From Aldrovandia affinis (taxonomy: Eukaryota > Chordata > Actinopteri > Notacanthiformes > Halosauridae): 64,000 nucleotides of DNA. The stretch's first letter is position 1. Every line of letters starts with the position of its first letter. A model generated the notes under the pieces. That model was not told where the DNA came from. It saw only the letters and a program-made list of their open reading frames with translations, and searched no databases. Where the stretch lies: NCBI GenBank assembly GCA_029706075.1, contig JAINUG010000216.1:930001-994000 (forward strand), in the 5' to 3' direction. This document shows positions 35,739 to 47,315 of this stretch, one piece after another. A program made the position numbers and the translations under genes.

Positions 35739-38732
35739 GACACCTGGGTCCTGTTTTTAGAAACACTGTAGAATTTGATTGCTTTTAGATAATTGCATCC
35801 AGTGTACAATCCAATTATTAGGGTAGCACATCTACAATTATTTATCTGGAATCTAGAAACTGGAAGATATGGCTATAGAGGGAAAATGAATCATATTAGT
35901 TAGGGCGTAAATCATTTTGACTATGTTACATTTTGTGTACTTATAAAGTGCATAATGAGTGTCATAGGTGACACATTTGTAGATGCTGAAACTTAATTCC
36001 TCATGGTAGATCTGTCTACTTCACATCAAGCCCTCAACCATGTCTATGCAAGGTATACTTTTGCAGGAATTAGGCTTGGTTTAATTGTAGTGAAAAAACT
36101 GCATAAATAGCCATTTTTAGGGCTTGACGGGGTCAAATATCTGTGATTCGGGTAAGAGTAAGAAGTCTGAAGAGTTAAAAAGAAAAGAACAAACACACTT
36201 TTGAAAGATCATAGTGAGACATTCTCAAAAGGCAGAGTCCTTTGAAGAATGTTTGGTAAACCAACAACAGTAATTCAGTATTTAAAAAAAGCTGTAAAAC
36301 CTGTTTGTCTTTGATTTAAAAAAATCCAACCACATACCGTAGTTCAAACCTGCCACCCTCATCTCTGTGACAACAGTCTTGTCTGAACAGTAACCCTTAC
36401 TGCAGTTGATTGGAGAGAAAACTCCTGCCAGAGCTCCAGGACTAGAGAGCCGTCTTGTGTTTGAAGGCTGTAATGCAGACCTTTCTGAGAAGTGCCAAAC
36501 AGTAACAAAACTGTACGTTGTTATTATCAACACTTTTAATGAGTACGACCCATACCATTTTCTGCCACATATGTGCAGACCTCAGTAATGCCATTGGGGC
36601 GTGAGGGGATTAAGGTCAAGCAGTATGGGATTTGAAAACCATTATAAATCACCTGGAGATACCCTCAAAGTGGCCACAAAAACACATTCACATTGTGAAT
36701 GTCTTGCTGATTTTCCACATAAATAAACGAGATCAATAAGCCTTGATTTCACACCAAATATCAGGTTTTATGGGACATTAAGCAACGAGATCAGATAAAA
36801 ACCAACAGAACTGAACCTGTTTTAAAAAAGATTTTCTATTTTCTCACATTAAACATTTCCAGTAATCCCAAACAAATTTGCAACTGTATTTGAGAAATGT
36901 GTTTGTACATCGCAAAAACACACACACACACATGCACACACATACAGAGACACACAAATGCACAAGGTCAGTGCAATTTGCAGAGCACACATACACACAG
37001 TTATTGAAGGACAGCACACATTCTGAACAAAGTAAGAATAAAACCCATATCAGTGTTTTACAAGTAGAGTTAAGACGATTATAGTCCCTTTTTTACAATG
37101 TCAACATATTTTTCTGTTAGAAACAAAAAGCATTAGATGAAGCAAATGCAAATGAATCTTTCCACACAGAGTATAATGTCAACACAGAAGCCATAGTTTA
37201 TCACATTTTAAGGAGAGAAGGAATGGTGTTGAAGTATCTGACCCTTACATTGACAAAATAAAAGGTTATGTGTTTCCATTGTGTACATATATACAGTATT
37301 TCTGTCTATCTAGGTAGATAGATACATACACACACACACCTTTTTATGAATAAGACACAAAAACTCACTTTTTTATGAAGCTCTATGCCATAAAACGGTG
37401 AAATACATTTTCAGTACATGTTCGTTCTCTGGGTATACAGTCCATGACACATGCACAGCCATGGCAACTTGCCCTGGAAACCACAGAGTTACAGATATGT
37501 GTCAGTGCCAAAGGTCCCATACAACACTAATGTTGCATTATTATGCATTTCACAGCGCTTATCTGTGCCCAGTGGCCTCTCCCACATCAAGGGGGCCTGT
37601 TCTCCGCCAGAGGCGATCATTCATCTCCCTTCTTATCAACACAAAGTAATACAAATGTGAAAAAAAACATTTTCTAGTTGAAAACATGTAAGAAGACGTG
37701 TTTTTGTGGAACTCACTCAGTGGATAATGGGTAACTCCCTTAAAACCTGAAACATTCCTTTTCAATTTTCTAAATTTAAAACTTAAACCTTTTCTAAATT
37801 TAAAAATTAAACCTTAACACAAAGTGCATACATTGTACATATTTAACAGCAACATAAATTGGCCAGGTAATAAAAGAAAGGAAAATTAACTGGACATTGT
37901 ACAAACGTCTTTCTGTTTTTATATCATGTCCTGTGTGTGTTACCCTTCAGCAATGTTCTCCAGTGCCATCATTAAAAGAGCCAATGGAATTGGGACATTT
38001 TGTAGAACAGGATTACAAAACATAATTAAAAATAAAAAAAATTTCAACATGCTTCCCGTCAAAATGTAAAACAATTGTTTGGATCTATAGGCCACATCTC
38101 CAAAAAATCTAAGTTAAACTCTGTCTTCTAATAAAATAAAAAAATTTCAAAAAGAAGATTTGACAATAGCCATATTTTAAGAAAATACAGAGAAAAAATG
38201 CCCAATTTGACTGTTAAATATCTGAAATCAGTAGCACAGAGAAGCCTCTTATTATCTTGCATAGCCTCCCAATCACGTTAGTCTTACCTTTGAAGTGACT
38301 GTTTTCTGGAATCTTCTACAACACGTTACTTTCAAGTAATGAAGGATCAGAACCTTAATAAACCAGGGTTCAGACAATGCATTCTCACTAGAGAGGTAAT
38401 ATCCTGTCCTACAGTATTTTTTGGGCTTGTGCAGCAATGTATTATTCTTAAATAAATAAATAAATATGATTGCACTCTTAGAAACCAACACCAGAGGTAT
38501 TTTGGTAAGCTTACTGAAAATCCCTAAAGGTTTGGACATGCCTCCTATGCCCCCCACCCCAAAAAATAAAATGTCATATAATGTATGGGCTTTTTTGTGA
38601 ATTTAGAATTCCACAATAAAGCAATGTGGAATGCTTTTAAAAACGTGCAGCCTTTGTTTTCCCCTAAAGACAGTGTAAGACACGTGGAGGGAAGGAGGAA
38701 ACATAGAGACCTGGAGGGAAGAAGGGAAAAGG
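35739..38732 (-). other. nceh1: nceh1 3' UTR and downstream intergenic DNA
   Basis: No coding exon seen. A CA-rich microsatellite lies at about 36917-36960. The region directly below 38732 is probably nceh1 3' UTR. No canonical AATAAA was found on the minus strand, so the transcript end is open. Confidence 0.4.
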
Positions 38733-41700
38733 CTACAAATTCTGGTCCAGCCAGTGGATGTAGTTTTTCACCGTTCGCCCCCCCACCGAGAAGTAGGTGG
38801 GCCAGAAGGCGAAGATCATACAACCATGGAAGCCATCCTCGTAGTGGTCGTTGGTGACGGCCACGTCCGCCTCCTCCAGGCGACGGCCGTACATCAGCCC
38901 ATCGTCACGTAGCACGTCGTGCTCGCAGGTCAGGATGTATGCCCTGGGGGTCTGTCTCAGAATGTCCAGCTCTGCCAGCAGGGGCGCAGCCCGCACGTCC
39001 AGCAGCGCCGGAACCTCCTCAATGATGCGGGCCATCCCGCGGGCCTGCACCACCGGCTTGTAGTGCCTCCTGATGGCGGGCGGGAGCAGCCGGGTCCAGT
39101 TGAGCTTGGTGAGGCCTGGCGTGGCCCGGTTTAGGTCCAGGGCGGTGTGGCTGTTGGCTAGCATAGGCTGGATGAAGCTGGGGTCACCGTCCAGGTACTC
39201 CAGCCAGAACCGGGCCATTAGAGACCGGTACAGTATGGGCACATCTCGATTCTGCTGATACGAGGGTGTGTTGAAGTCCAGAGCCTGCAGCACAGGGTAG
39301 ATCAGAGCTTGGAGCTTGAATTTGACGGAGAGGGTGCTGTCCGTGGCAATCTGTGCCAGGGGGGAGGGAGAAAGAGAGAGAAACAGCATACTCTCTTAGA
39401 AGTATGAAAATCCAAGATTTGTTGAACTTTCCTGATAAAATTAACATTAACAATCATCTGCAATTTGAATTTTTTAACTGGATAACAAAACGAAATAACC
39501 TTTCTAACACTGTTCCTTGAGACTTTAAAAATCATGTTGTCATCCAGGAAGCTGGACAAATTGTGTTGGGAACCTTTTCCTGAACTTTTCTGGGAATGTT
39601 CTGGGAATTAAACACATGTTAGCTGGGCAGCTAACTAACGAGCTATGGTAAATGTGGTATCATTAAGAGAAGATATATTTGAGATACAGATCAACCTCCA
39701 CCATGGCACTGAGACACAGGGTAGGGTCAAGTGAAGGTCCTACCTGCTGGGCCACTGCTGCCGCCAGGTTCCCCCCGGCGCTATCCCCTGACACTGCGAC
39801 CCGGTCCGGGTTCACAGAGAAACGGCTCAGAACCTCAGGAAGCAGGAAATACCTGGAGGCCTGGAGAGCATCGTCATACTGCTCAGGGAAACGCACTTTT
39901 GGGGCCAGCCGGTAACTGAAAATTGTATATTAAAATACAATAACCATAAAATGAAACCAATCTTCCTGGTAGGAATAAACTATAATTCGTTAAATTCCAT
40001 TTAAAAATGTCTTTGGGATGTCATACTTACTCCACAGACACAATGACCGCGTTAAGCTCCTCCGCCATTTTCCTGCAGAGGAAGTCATAGGACCGCATCC
40101 CTATAGGCATGGGAAGACAGTCAGGCCCTATTTCATGGCCCAGTCCCCACCACATGGCCCATTTCTCATCACTCAAAGGCTGCCATATTTCAGCCTTAAT
40201 CTTCATATGACCGCAACACACAAACTCTTAGAGGACATGCTGGCAGCTACCAGTTTTCTGACACAGAAATTGTTACACACACACACACACACACAAATTT
40301 AATTCCAAGGCTACTGGGTGGCTCATCCTGTTAAGGCACGGTGTGAATGAGCCTGGTCTGGTATGGTCTGGTATCAAATCCAGACCGGGCCAGCAGCCCC
40401 ATAGGGCGATACGTAATTGGTGGTAGTGTCACCCAGGGAGGGAGGGATTCTGTTGGCCTTGTCTTGTTGCACACCAGCGACCCCAACTCGTCGATTGGGT
40501 GCCCACAGTCTGCCTGTATAGAGCTGTTCACAAAGTGTCTTCCTCTGACTCATGTCTGTGCGAGCTTAACTTGTAGAACTGCAGTATGAAAAGAAGCACA
40601 CAACAACAATAAAAAACATAATTACACTTACTGGCGCTACCCAGGGCCCAGCCCCCACCGTGGAGGTAGACCACACCTCTCTTCAGCTGGCCCTCCTCCC
40701 CCTGGGTGGACTCAAACACTCGCACCTGCACCCCACTGAAGGAGGTGTCCTGCACGTGCACACCCTCGCTTGACTCTGGGCCCTGCATCTCAAAGTGGTT
40801 CACTGCAAAGTTCAACACATGGATGTGGTGACTGAGGCCCAAGTCGTGGGCCAGATTCCCCTATGTGGAGAAAAGAGGAGCAGAAAGAAGAGGTGAAAGG
40901 GAAGGGGGGAAGGAGAGGAGAGGCAAAGGAGAGATAAGTAGGAGAGCGGGGGGTCATGGTCACCACCCATCAGTAACACACACACACGCACACCCACAGT
41001 ATCTGCAGGGATGTTTAGCTGTTATTGCAGCGAAACGTGCCTCGAGCAAATGGGGGGTCTTAATACTTATGCATATTTCAGTTTTTTAAAGAAATATTTA
41101 AAACATTTGCTGACATAACTAATTTCTTATTTATAAAAATTAAATTTGAGCATGTGTTTTGAATGAAAAAATATTCAATGGAAAAAAAATTGAATGTATC
41201 ATTCATTATCCAGCAACATTTGAAAACTTTCCACGGGTCTGAGTACTTTTGCAAGGCACTGTAGGTTTGAGTCTCCCATGAGGGGCCCTGTAGGTTTGAG
41301 TCTCCCATGTGGGGCCCTGTAGGTTTGAGTCTCCCATGTGGGGCCCTGTAGGTTTGAGTCTGCCATGAGGGGCCCTGTAGGTTTGAGTCTCCCATGTGGG
41401 GGCCTATAGGTTTGAGTCTCCCATGAGGGGCCCTATGCTGTACCCTTGAGCAAATCCATGGAAGTGCTTTTTAACAAGATTATAAGTTACATAAGGCGCC
41501 ATACAGAAGGTCGTCTGCTGGAAGGCCTTGGATCCGCTTCTTCACTACTCTGGAGTTCAGCAGATGTCTGAACACAATGCTCTGGTTCCATTTCAGGAGA
41601 TTTAAGCTTGTGATTCAGTGTGTAAAATCAGGGTGAAGTTCACACTTCTTGAGGGAGTAAAATAACATGATGGCAAATTTTTTAAATTACATTTCTTCAG

Positions 41701-43458
41701 TTTTTTTAAATTCCTGAATACATGGACAAGGACATCTCCACATATCCCATGGAAATCACATCAGTTCTCACAAAAGAGGCTATTTACAATGGATATTTGA
41801 ATATTCGACCAGGAAAACACTGTTCAGTATTCAAATAGTGAAAAACCTGAGGACCTTGCATAAAATAACAGACAGACTAATTAACTGATATCATCCATTT
41901 TCCTGCCTGAAAGTGTGAGTGAATACTGATGTTTTTCAAAAGTCATTACTTGCACAACTTTTTAGAGAGAAATTTTGCGAATATTTGCTCTTGGAAGCTG
42001 TAAAATATTCGACTATCAAATCAGTTGAAATGCCCAATGCCCAGTGAATTACTTGCTGCATTCACATTGAACAACATGAAAGGCTCAATTCCTGTCGCTG
42101 TTCATATCCCCTAGTGACGGAACTGTCGTCCCTTAAAAACAGGAAACCGAGTTGCACTGGGCTTACAATGTGTTACATTACCGAATTGTGATATAGCAAA
42201 ATGACGCAAATAGTGAACGGGACTGCTCGAAACGCCCTTGCTGCAGGCAATGCCTGTCGGACAAGTAAAACCTCAAGTAAAACCACTGCGACAGAACAGA
42301 ACGGGTTTGTCACAATACGTAAGGGAGACACTTGTCACCGCTCTCTCCTCAGACGAATACACCTCGCTGTTGTTGGGACACGACGAGAGGGCGAAGCCAT
42401 GGGGAAACGGATGAAAGTTCTAAACAGGTTCCAAAGGCACTAACTACTTGACCTCTTTCAGAATCTGTAAGATGTATCATGTTGCTTTAGAAACTCACAT
42501 ATTAAAGTGTTGATTTTAAAACGTTTTTTTTTTTAAATAGCAGAAACATATTGATAATTAGTACTGACATTAATATGAAACATGTGTAGACTCACTTTTA
42601 ATTGCGATGTAGTTACTTCAAAATATGAGTACGTTTTCATTTGTTGTTTACATTATTTTATCTACTCTCTGAATGTTATTGTAATTAGGCTCAATTGCCA
42701 TTGCTGGTTAAAGAAAATGCACCTGACTTCAATAAATACCTTAAATGATCAAAAGCATATATTGGCTACTATATCCGCATGTGTGTATCTGTGTCAGTCT
42801 GCCCATCTATCTATCCAACCATACAGTTATAGGCTATTGCAGTGAAGTCCACTACAACAGTTTTATTCTAGTTGAAACAACTAGAATGCATGGCATGGAT
42901 GTTCATTGGACGACCATCAATATCGCATCTTGCGTCTAAAGCTGTCCGAATTGTCTAGCTAATGCATCAGAATGTAACCGTTCTACCCAGAGCAAGCTAT
43001 CGTTCTTAAATTAACATGGTAGCTAGGTCGTGAGTCGTTGGGAGTTGGTCACCTTAGAGCAATGAATAAATATACCTAGCTATCAAAAGGCCAAATAGCT
43101 AGCTGCGAATGGTTCTGATAAATTAAGCTAACGTTTGCTAATTTAAGCGACCACCTAATTTTGTCACAATTCGAAGAATCTAAACCTGCTTGCAAGCTTG
43201 CTGAGACAGTGAGTTTAAAGACTAAAGAAAAAACGATCATCACATTAAGCTAGCCAGCTATGACTCACAACATAAATGCATGCGTAATATTCTGCATGAC
43301 TATTATCATTGTATCCTTACCAATCTCATGGCACTTCGAAACGTTGCGTCCAGAAGCATCAGTTTCCATGGTTCTGCAATTGTATTCGGCAACGGGATGT
43401 AAATGTAGTAAGCGACTGATACTGTCAATAAGCACGTAACAGAAAAAAAGCGTTTCAT
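38733..43458 (-). CDS. nceh1: neutral cholesterol ester hydrolase 1, five exons
   Basis: ER/microsomal serine hydrolase of the arylacetamide deacetylase (hormone-sensitive lipase-like) family that acts on cholesteryl esters and ether lipids. Minus-strand coding exons are 43458-43321, 40860-40632, 40100-40031, 39915-39744 and 39350-38733. All introns are GT/AG and the phases fit, giving 408 codons, the length of human NCEH1. Residues about 5-23 are a signal anchor, followed by YIYIPLPNT and [10 protein letters not shown]. The oxyanion-hole motif HGGGW is at 113-117. GDSAGGN places the nucleophile at S191. CEHDVLRDD gives D348 and DGFHG gives H378, the same positions as in human. The start at 43458 is chosen by comparison with human. 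An in-frame ATG at 43557 would add 33 residues. Intron 1 (about 2.5 kb) holds a minisatellite and a Tc1 end; intron 2 holds a SINE. Confidence 0.96.
40262..40296. repeat. CA microsatellite in nceh1 intron 2
   Basis: A short (AC)n run between the exon-2 and exon-3 coding segments. Confidence 0.8.
40305..40600 (+). mobile_element. tRNA-headed SINE in nceh1 intron 2
   Basis: A-box-like TGGCTCATCCTG and B-box-like GGTATCAAATCC, about 60 nt apart, sit near the 5' end. The copy ends in a short A-rich stretch at about 40600 (CAACAACAATAAAAAAC). It is antisense to nceh1. A related copy in the other orientation is at 31690-31975. Confidence 0.65.
41003..41262 (+). mobile_element. Tc1-like 3' end relic in nceh1 intron 1
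   Basis: Ends GAGTACTTTTGCAAGGCACT followed by GTA, the classic Tc1 right terminus. The upstream AT-rich subterminal part is present but no transposase remains. Confidence 0.65.
41261..41435. repeat. 29-bp minisatellite in nceh1 intron 1
   Basis: Six copies of a 29-bp unit (TAGGTTTGAGTCTCCCATG followed by a GGGGCCCTG-type part) start at 41262, 41291, 41320, 41349, 41378 and 41407. The array begins exactly where the Tc1 right end stops. Units differ by one or two bases. Confidence 0.92.
41436..43320 (-). other. nceh1: rest of nceh1 intron 1
   Basis: AT-rich, no exon seen. The 80-codon plus-strand frame at 42201-42443 resembles nothing known. Confidence 0.5.
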
Positions 43459-44194
43459 CGTTATAGTATGATGACCGTCCCATTCCAATGAACACGGTAG
43501 AATGACACCCACAAATTCTATTCTGAGGAAGTATATTTCTGCACCACTGCGAAACAAGCAACAACAAGCCGCACAGCGGTCCGCAGCGACTTCAAAATAA
43601 AAGTAGCCTACCTTGTCACCCAGAAGCGTTTGTTCTTGCTAATTTACTCTTCAAAAATAATTGAATAAAAAACAACTAATGTAACGTCCCTTTCACGCAT
43701 GACTTGCTGTCATCAAAAAATATAATATAATAAAAGTGAAATGAATCGATTTCAGTTCTATATCATTAGCCTATAGTATTAATAATAAATATCCTCCCTA
43801 ATGTATATTTTAACAAACATGTAGGCTAATTAAAAGCATGATATTAAACTAATTTGATAAAACACTCAAATCATTGGTTTACTTGAGTGTGTAGATTTAT
43901 TTGAACTATCTGTATGCCCTTTAGTATTTGCTTGTTTAATTATTTGCATGTGTAGGCTACTCTGCTGGTGGTGCACAATAAAAAACAGCGAAATCCAAAC
44001 AGCGTAAATATTCTGAATCGTTAGCCTATACTACAAAATGTAACTATTGTTTGAAATTGGCTGTGTTATATAGCTAGTTAGCAAATAATCATAGCTCACG
44101 TTACATAGTGTATAGGCTACAGTTTATTATTATCAATACCAAATCATCCAATCAATTCTATCATTCACTCTCATTGATCACTGATCAGTGGCTT
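43459..44194 (-). other. nceh1: nceh1 5' UTR / promoter side
   Basis: Just upstream of the start, a locally GC-richer stretch (about 43560-43600) could hold the transcription start. No TATA box at a convincing distance was seen. Beyond 43640 the sequence is AT-rich up to the terminal repeat of the next element. Confidence 0.35.
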
Positions 44195-45312
44195 CCCAGC
44201 AAACAAAGAACGTTTCCGTAACGTTAGCTCAAGGTTCTCTTTTGGTTTATTTTTCGTGAACCTTCCCAGACCGTTCGGGAACGTTACATTATGGTTTGCA
44301 ATTAACCAAAACCATAACAGAACGTTCAAATAACCACTTAAAATAACGTTAACTTTAAGGAATATTTGAACTAAAATGGAACGTTCTCCTAAGGTTCTCC
44401 TTAGGTTGTCTGTATTGGAACCTTCCCAGGACGTTCTGGGAATGTTATAATATTGTTTGCAATGAATCAAAACCAAAAATCAGCAATGAGAGCTGAAGAC
44501 TTTTGTTAAGTTCACAAATTAGATGACCAACATTGTAAATAAAGCTTATGAGTAAGGGGGCGTCCCAATCCGTCATGGCCATTATATTATAATATAATAT
44601 ATACGAATATATACAATATATATATTTATATAACCCTATAAGGGTACTCCTTAGAAGAAAAAAGTTAACGTAGAGCCCTGGTATGCTATGATGAATTACC
44701 TTTATGTCACTAGCAATGGTCAATAATGTTATCAAAAAGATACAGAAAACAGCACAATTTATTTCAACAATTTATTTTTACAAAATCCAATGAGGGTCAG
44801 TAACTTGTTTTACAAATCAATAGATACATACAGGGCTAGATTTTAGTCTGTTTCCTTGGAAGAATTGAAACTCCACCTATTCAATGCTAATTAGAGTCAT
44901 TCACACAGTCGAGCCCTTTGTCCCTAGACCAAACCAACAGTACTTACATTGCGCGCCATTTTTAAAATTCTCTCTCTACTACAATCTATCGCAATGGCTG
45001 TGTGATGCCAAATCACGTCCACCGCCAAAATGTGTCCACGGTGATGTAATCGAATTTTTATGATGTCATCGAATTTTGGACTGCAGTTGCTATGCCAACA
45101 TGACGTGCTCGCATTCCCGAGTGAGAAAATGGCGTCCACTGCCAAAATGTGTCCACATGGTGATGTAATCGGAATGTTGGACTGTGTGATGACCAAAATG
45201 GGTCCAGGGTGATGTAATCGGATTTTTTCCACGGCCAAAATGGGTCCAGGGTGATGTAATCCGAATTTTGGACGCTAAAACGCGAGCGAAAAAAAGAATG
45301 TGTCCAGGGTCA

Positions 45313-45950
45313 GCTGCACAGTTGAGTTAGCTGCCTTTACTACGAACATAATATATGAATTATAATATAGAATTATAGGCTATTATAATGATATAGGCAG
45401 CTAGCTACGGACATAATAGTATCCTTTGTCTGTTTAGCTGCACAGTTAAGTTCGCTGCCTTGCTACGAATATAATATATGAATTATAATATAGAATTATA
45501 GGCTATTTTAATGATATAGGCAGCTAGCTACGGACATAATTGTATCCTTTGTCTGTTTATCTGCACAGTTAAGTTCGCTGCCTTGCTACGAATATAATAT
45601 ATGAATTATAATATAGAATCATAGGCTATTTTAATGATATAGGCAGCTAGCTACGGACATAATTGTATCCTCTGTTCAGCTGCACAGTTAAATTCGCTGC
45701 CTTGCAACGAATATAATATATGAATTATAATATAGAATCATAGGCTATTTTAATGATATAGGCAGCTAGCTACGGACATAATTGTATACTCTGTTCAGCT
45801 GCACAGTTAAATTCGCTGCCTTGCAACGAACATAATATATGAATTATAATATAGAATTATAGGCTATGATATAGCTAGCTACGGACATAATTGTATCCTT
45901 TGTCTGTTCAGCTGCAGTTAAATTCGCTGCCTTGCATTTACATCCATTAA
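45313..45950 (-). repeat. left array of the foldback arms (about 6 units)
   Basis: Successive units start about 123, 123, 119, 119 and 111 bp apart. The shorter ones have lost bases around TGTCTGTTTA and in the TTTTAATGATAT part. They read TTAAGTTCGCTGCCTTG on +, the reverse complement of the right array. Confidence 0.9.
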
Positions 45951-46177
45951 ACGCGAAGGCTACTCAAGGAATGTCAGGATATATGATATATCTATTATTA
46001 TTATGTTTGAAACAGCGAACTTTCCCCCCTCCACTAGCATCACTAACACAATGTAAAATCTAAAACAATTAACAATATAAGCACAGCTCCTATACAAAAA
46101 GGAAATGATAATGGTGTTATCACGATTTTTATTTTACTAGCAGATATTTCACTAGCCATCTAAGCAGACGATCCATA

Positions 46178-47315
46178 TATTATATTCGTAGCAAGGCAGC
46201 GAACTTAACTGTGCAGCTAAACAGACAAAGGATACAATTATGTCCGTAGCTAGCTGCCTATATCATTAAAATAGCCTATGATTCTATATTATAATTCATA
46301 TATTATATTCGTAGCAAGGCAGCGAACTTAACTGTGCAGCTAAACAGACAAAGGATACAATTATGTCCGTAGCTAGCTGCCTATATCATTAAAATAGCCT
46401 ATGATTCTATATTATAATTCATATATTATATTCGTAGCAAGGCAGCGAACTTAACTGTGCAGCTAAACAGACAAAGGATACAATTATGTCCGTAGCTAGC
46501 TGCCTATATCATTCAAATAGCCTATGATTCTATATTATAATTCATATATTATATTCGTAGCAAGGCAGCGAACTTAACTGTGCAGCTAAACAGACAAAGG
46601 ATACAATTATGTCCGTAGCTAGCTGCCTATATCATTAAAATAGCCTATGATTCTATATTATAATTCATATATTATATTCGTAGCAAGGCAGCGAACTTAA
46701 CTGTGCAGCTAAACAGACAAAGGATACAATTATGTCCGTAGCTAGCTGCCTATATCATTAAAATAGCCTATGATTCTATATTATAATTCATATATTATAT
46801 TCGTAGCAAGGCAGCGAACTTAACTGTGCAGCTAAACAGACAAAGGATACAATTATGTCCGTAGCTAGCTGCCTATATCATTAAAATAGCCTATGATTCT
46901 ATATTATAATTCATATATTATATTCGTAGCAAGGCAGCGAACTTAACTGTGCAGCTAAACAGACAAAGGATACAATTATGTCCGTAGCTAGCTGCCTATA
47001 TCATTAAAATAGCCTATGATTCTATATTATAATTCATATATTATATTCGTAGCAAGGCAGCGAACTTAACTGTGCAGCTAAACAGACAAAGGATACAATT
47101 ATGTCCGTAGCTAGCTGCCTATATCATTAAAATAGCCTATGATTCTATATTATAATTCATATATTATATTCGTAGCAAGGCAGCGAACTTAACTGTGCAG
47201 CTAAACAGACAAAGGATACAATTATGTCCGTAGCTAGCTGCCTATATCATTAAAATAGCCTATAATTCTATATTATAATTCATATATTATGTTAAGTAGC
47301 AAGGCAGCTAACTCA
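46178..47315 (+). repeat. right array of the foldback arms (about 9-10 units)
   Basis: The marker GAACTTAACTGTGCAGC recurs at 46201, 46324, 46447, 46570, 46693, 46816, 46939, 47062 and 47185, always 123 bp apart, followed by one diverged end unit at 47308. The units are almost identical (one visible change, ATTCAAAT, near 46513), far more uniform than the left array. Confidence 0.95.

Noticed and set aside
42201-42443. 80-codon frame in nceh1 intron 1
   Set aside because: No similarity, no splice context with neighbouring coding exons, no repeat family.
46178-47315. Evenly spaced repeats as a CRISPR array
   Set aside because: Contiguous 123-bp units without unique spacers, in a vertebrate genome, with an inverted partner array.
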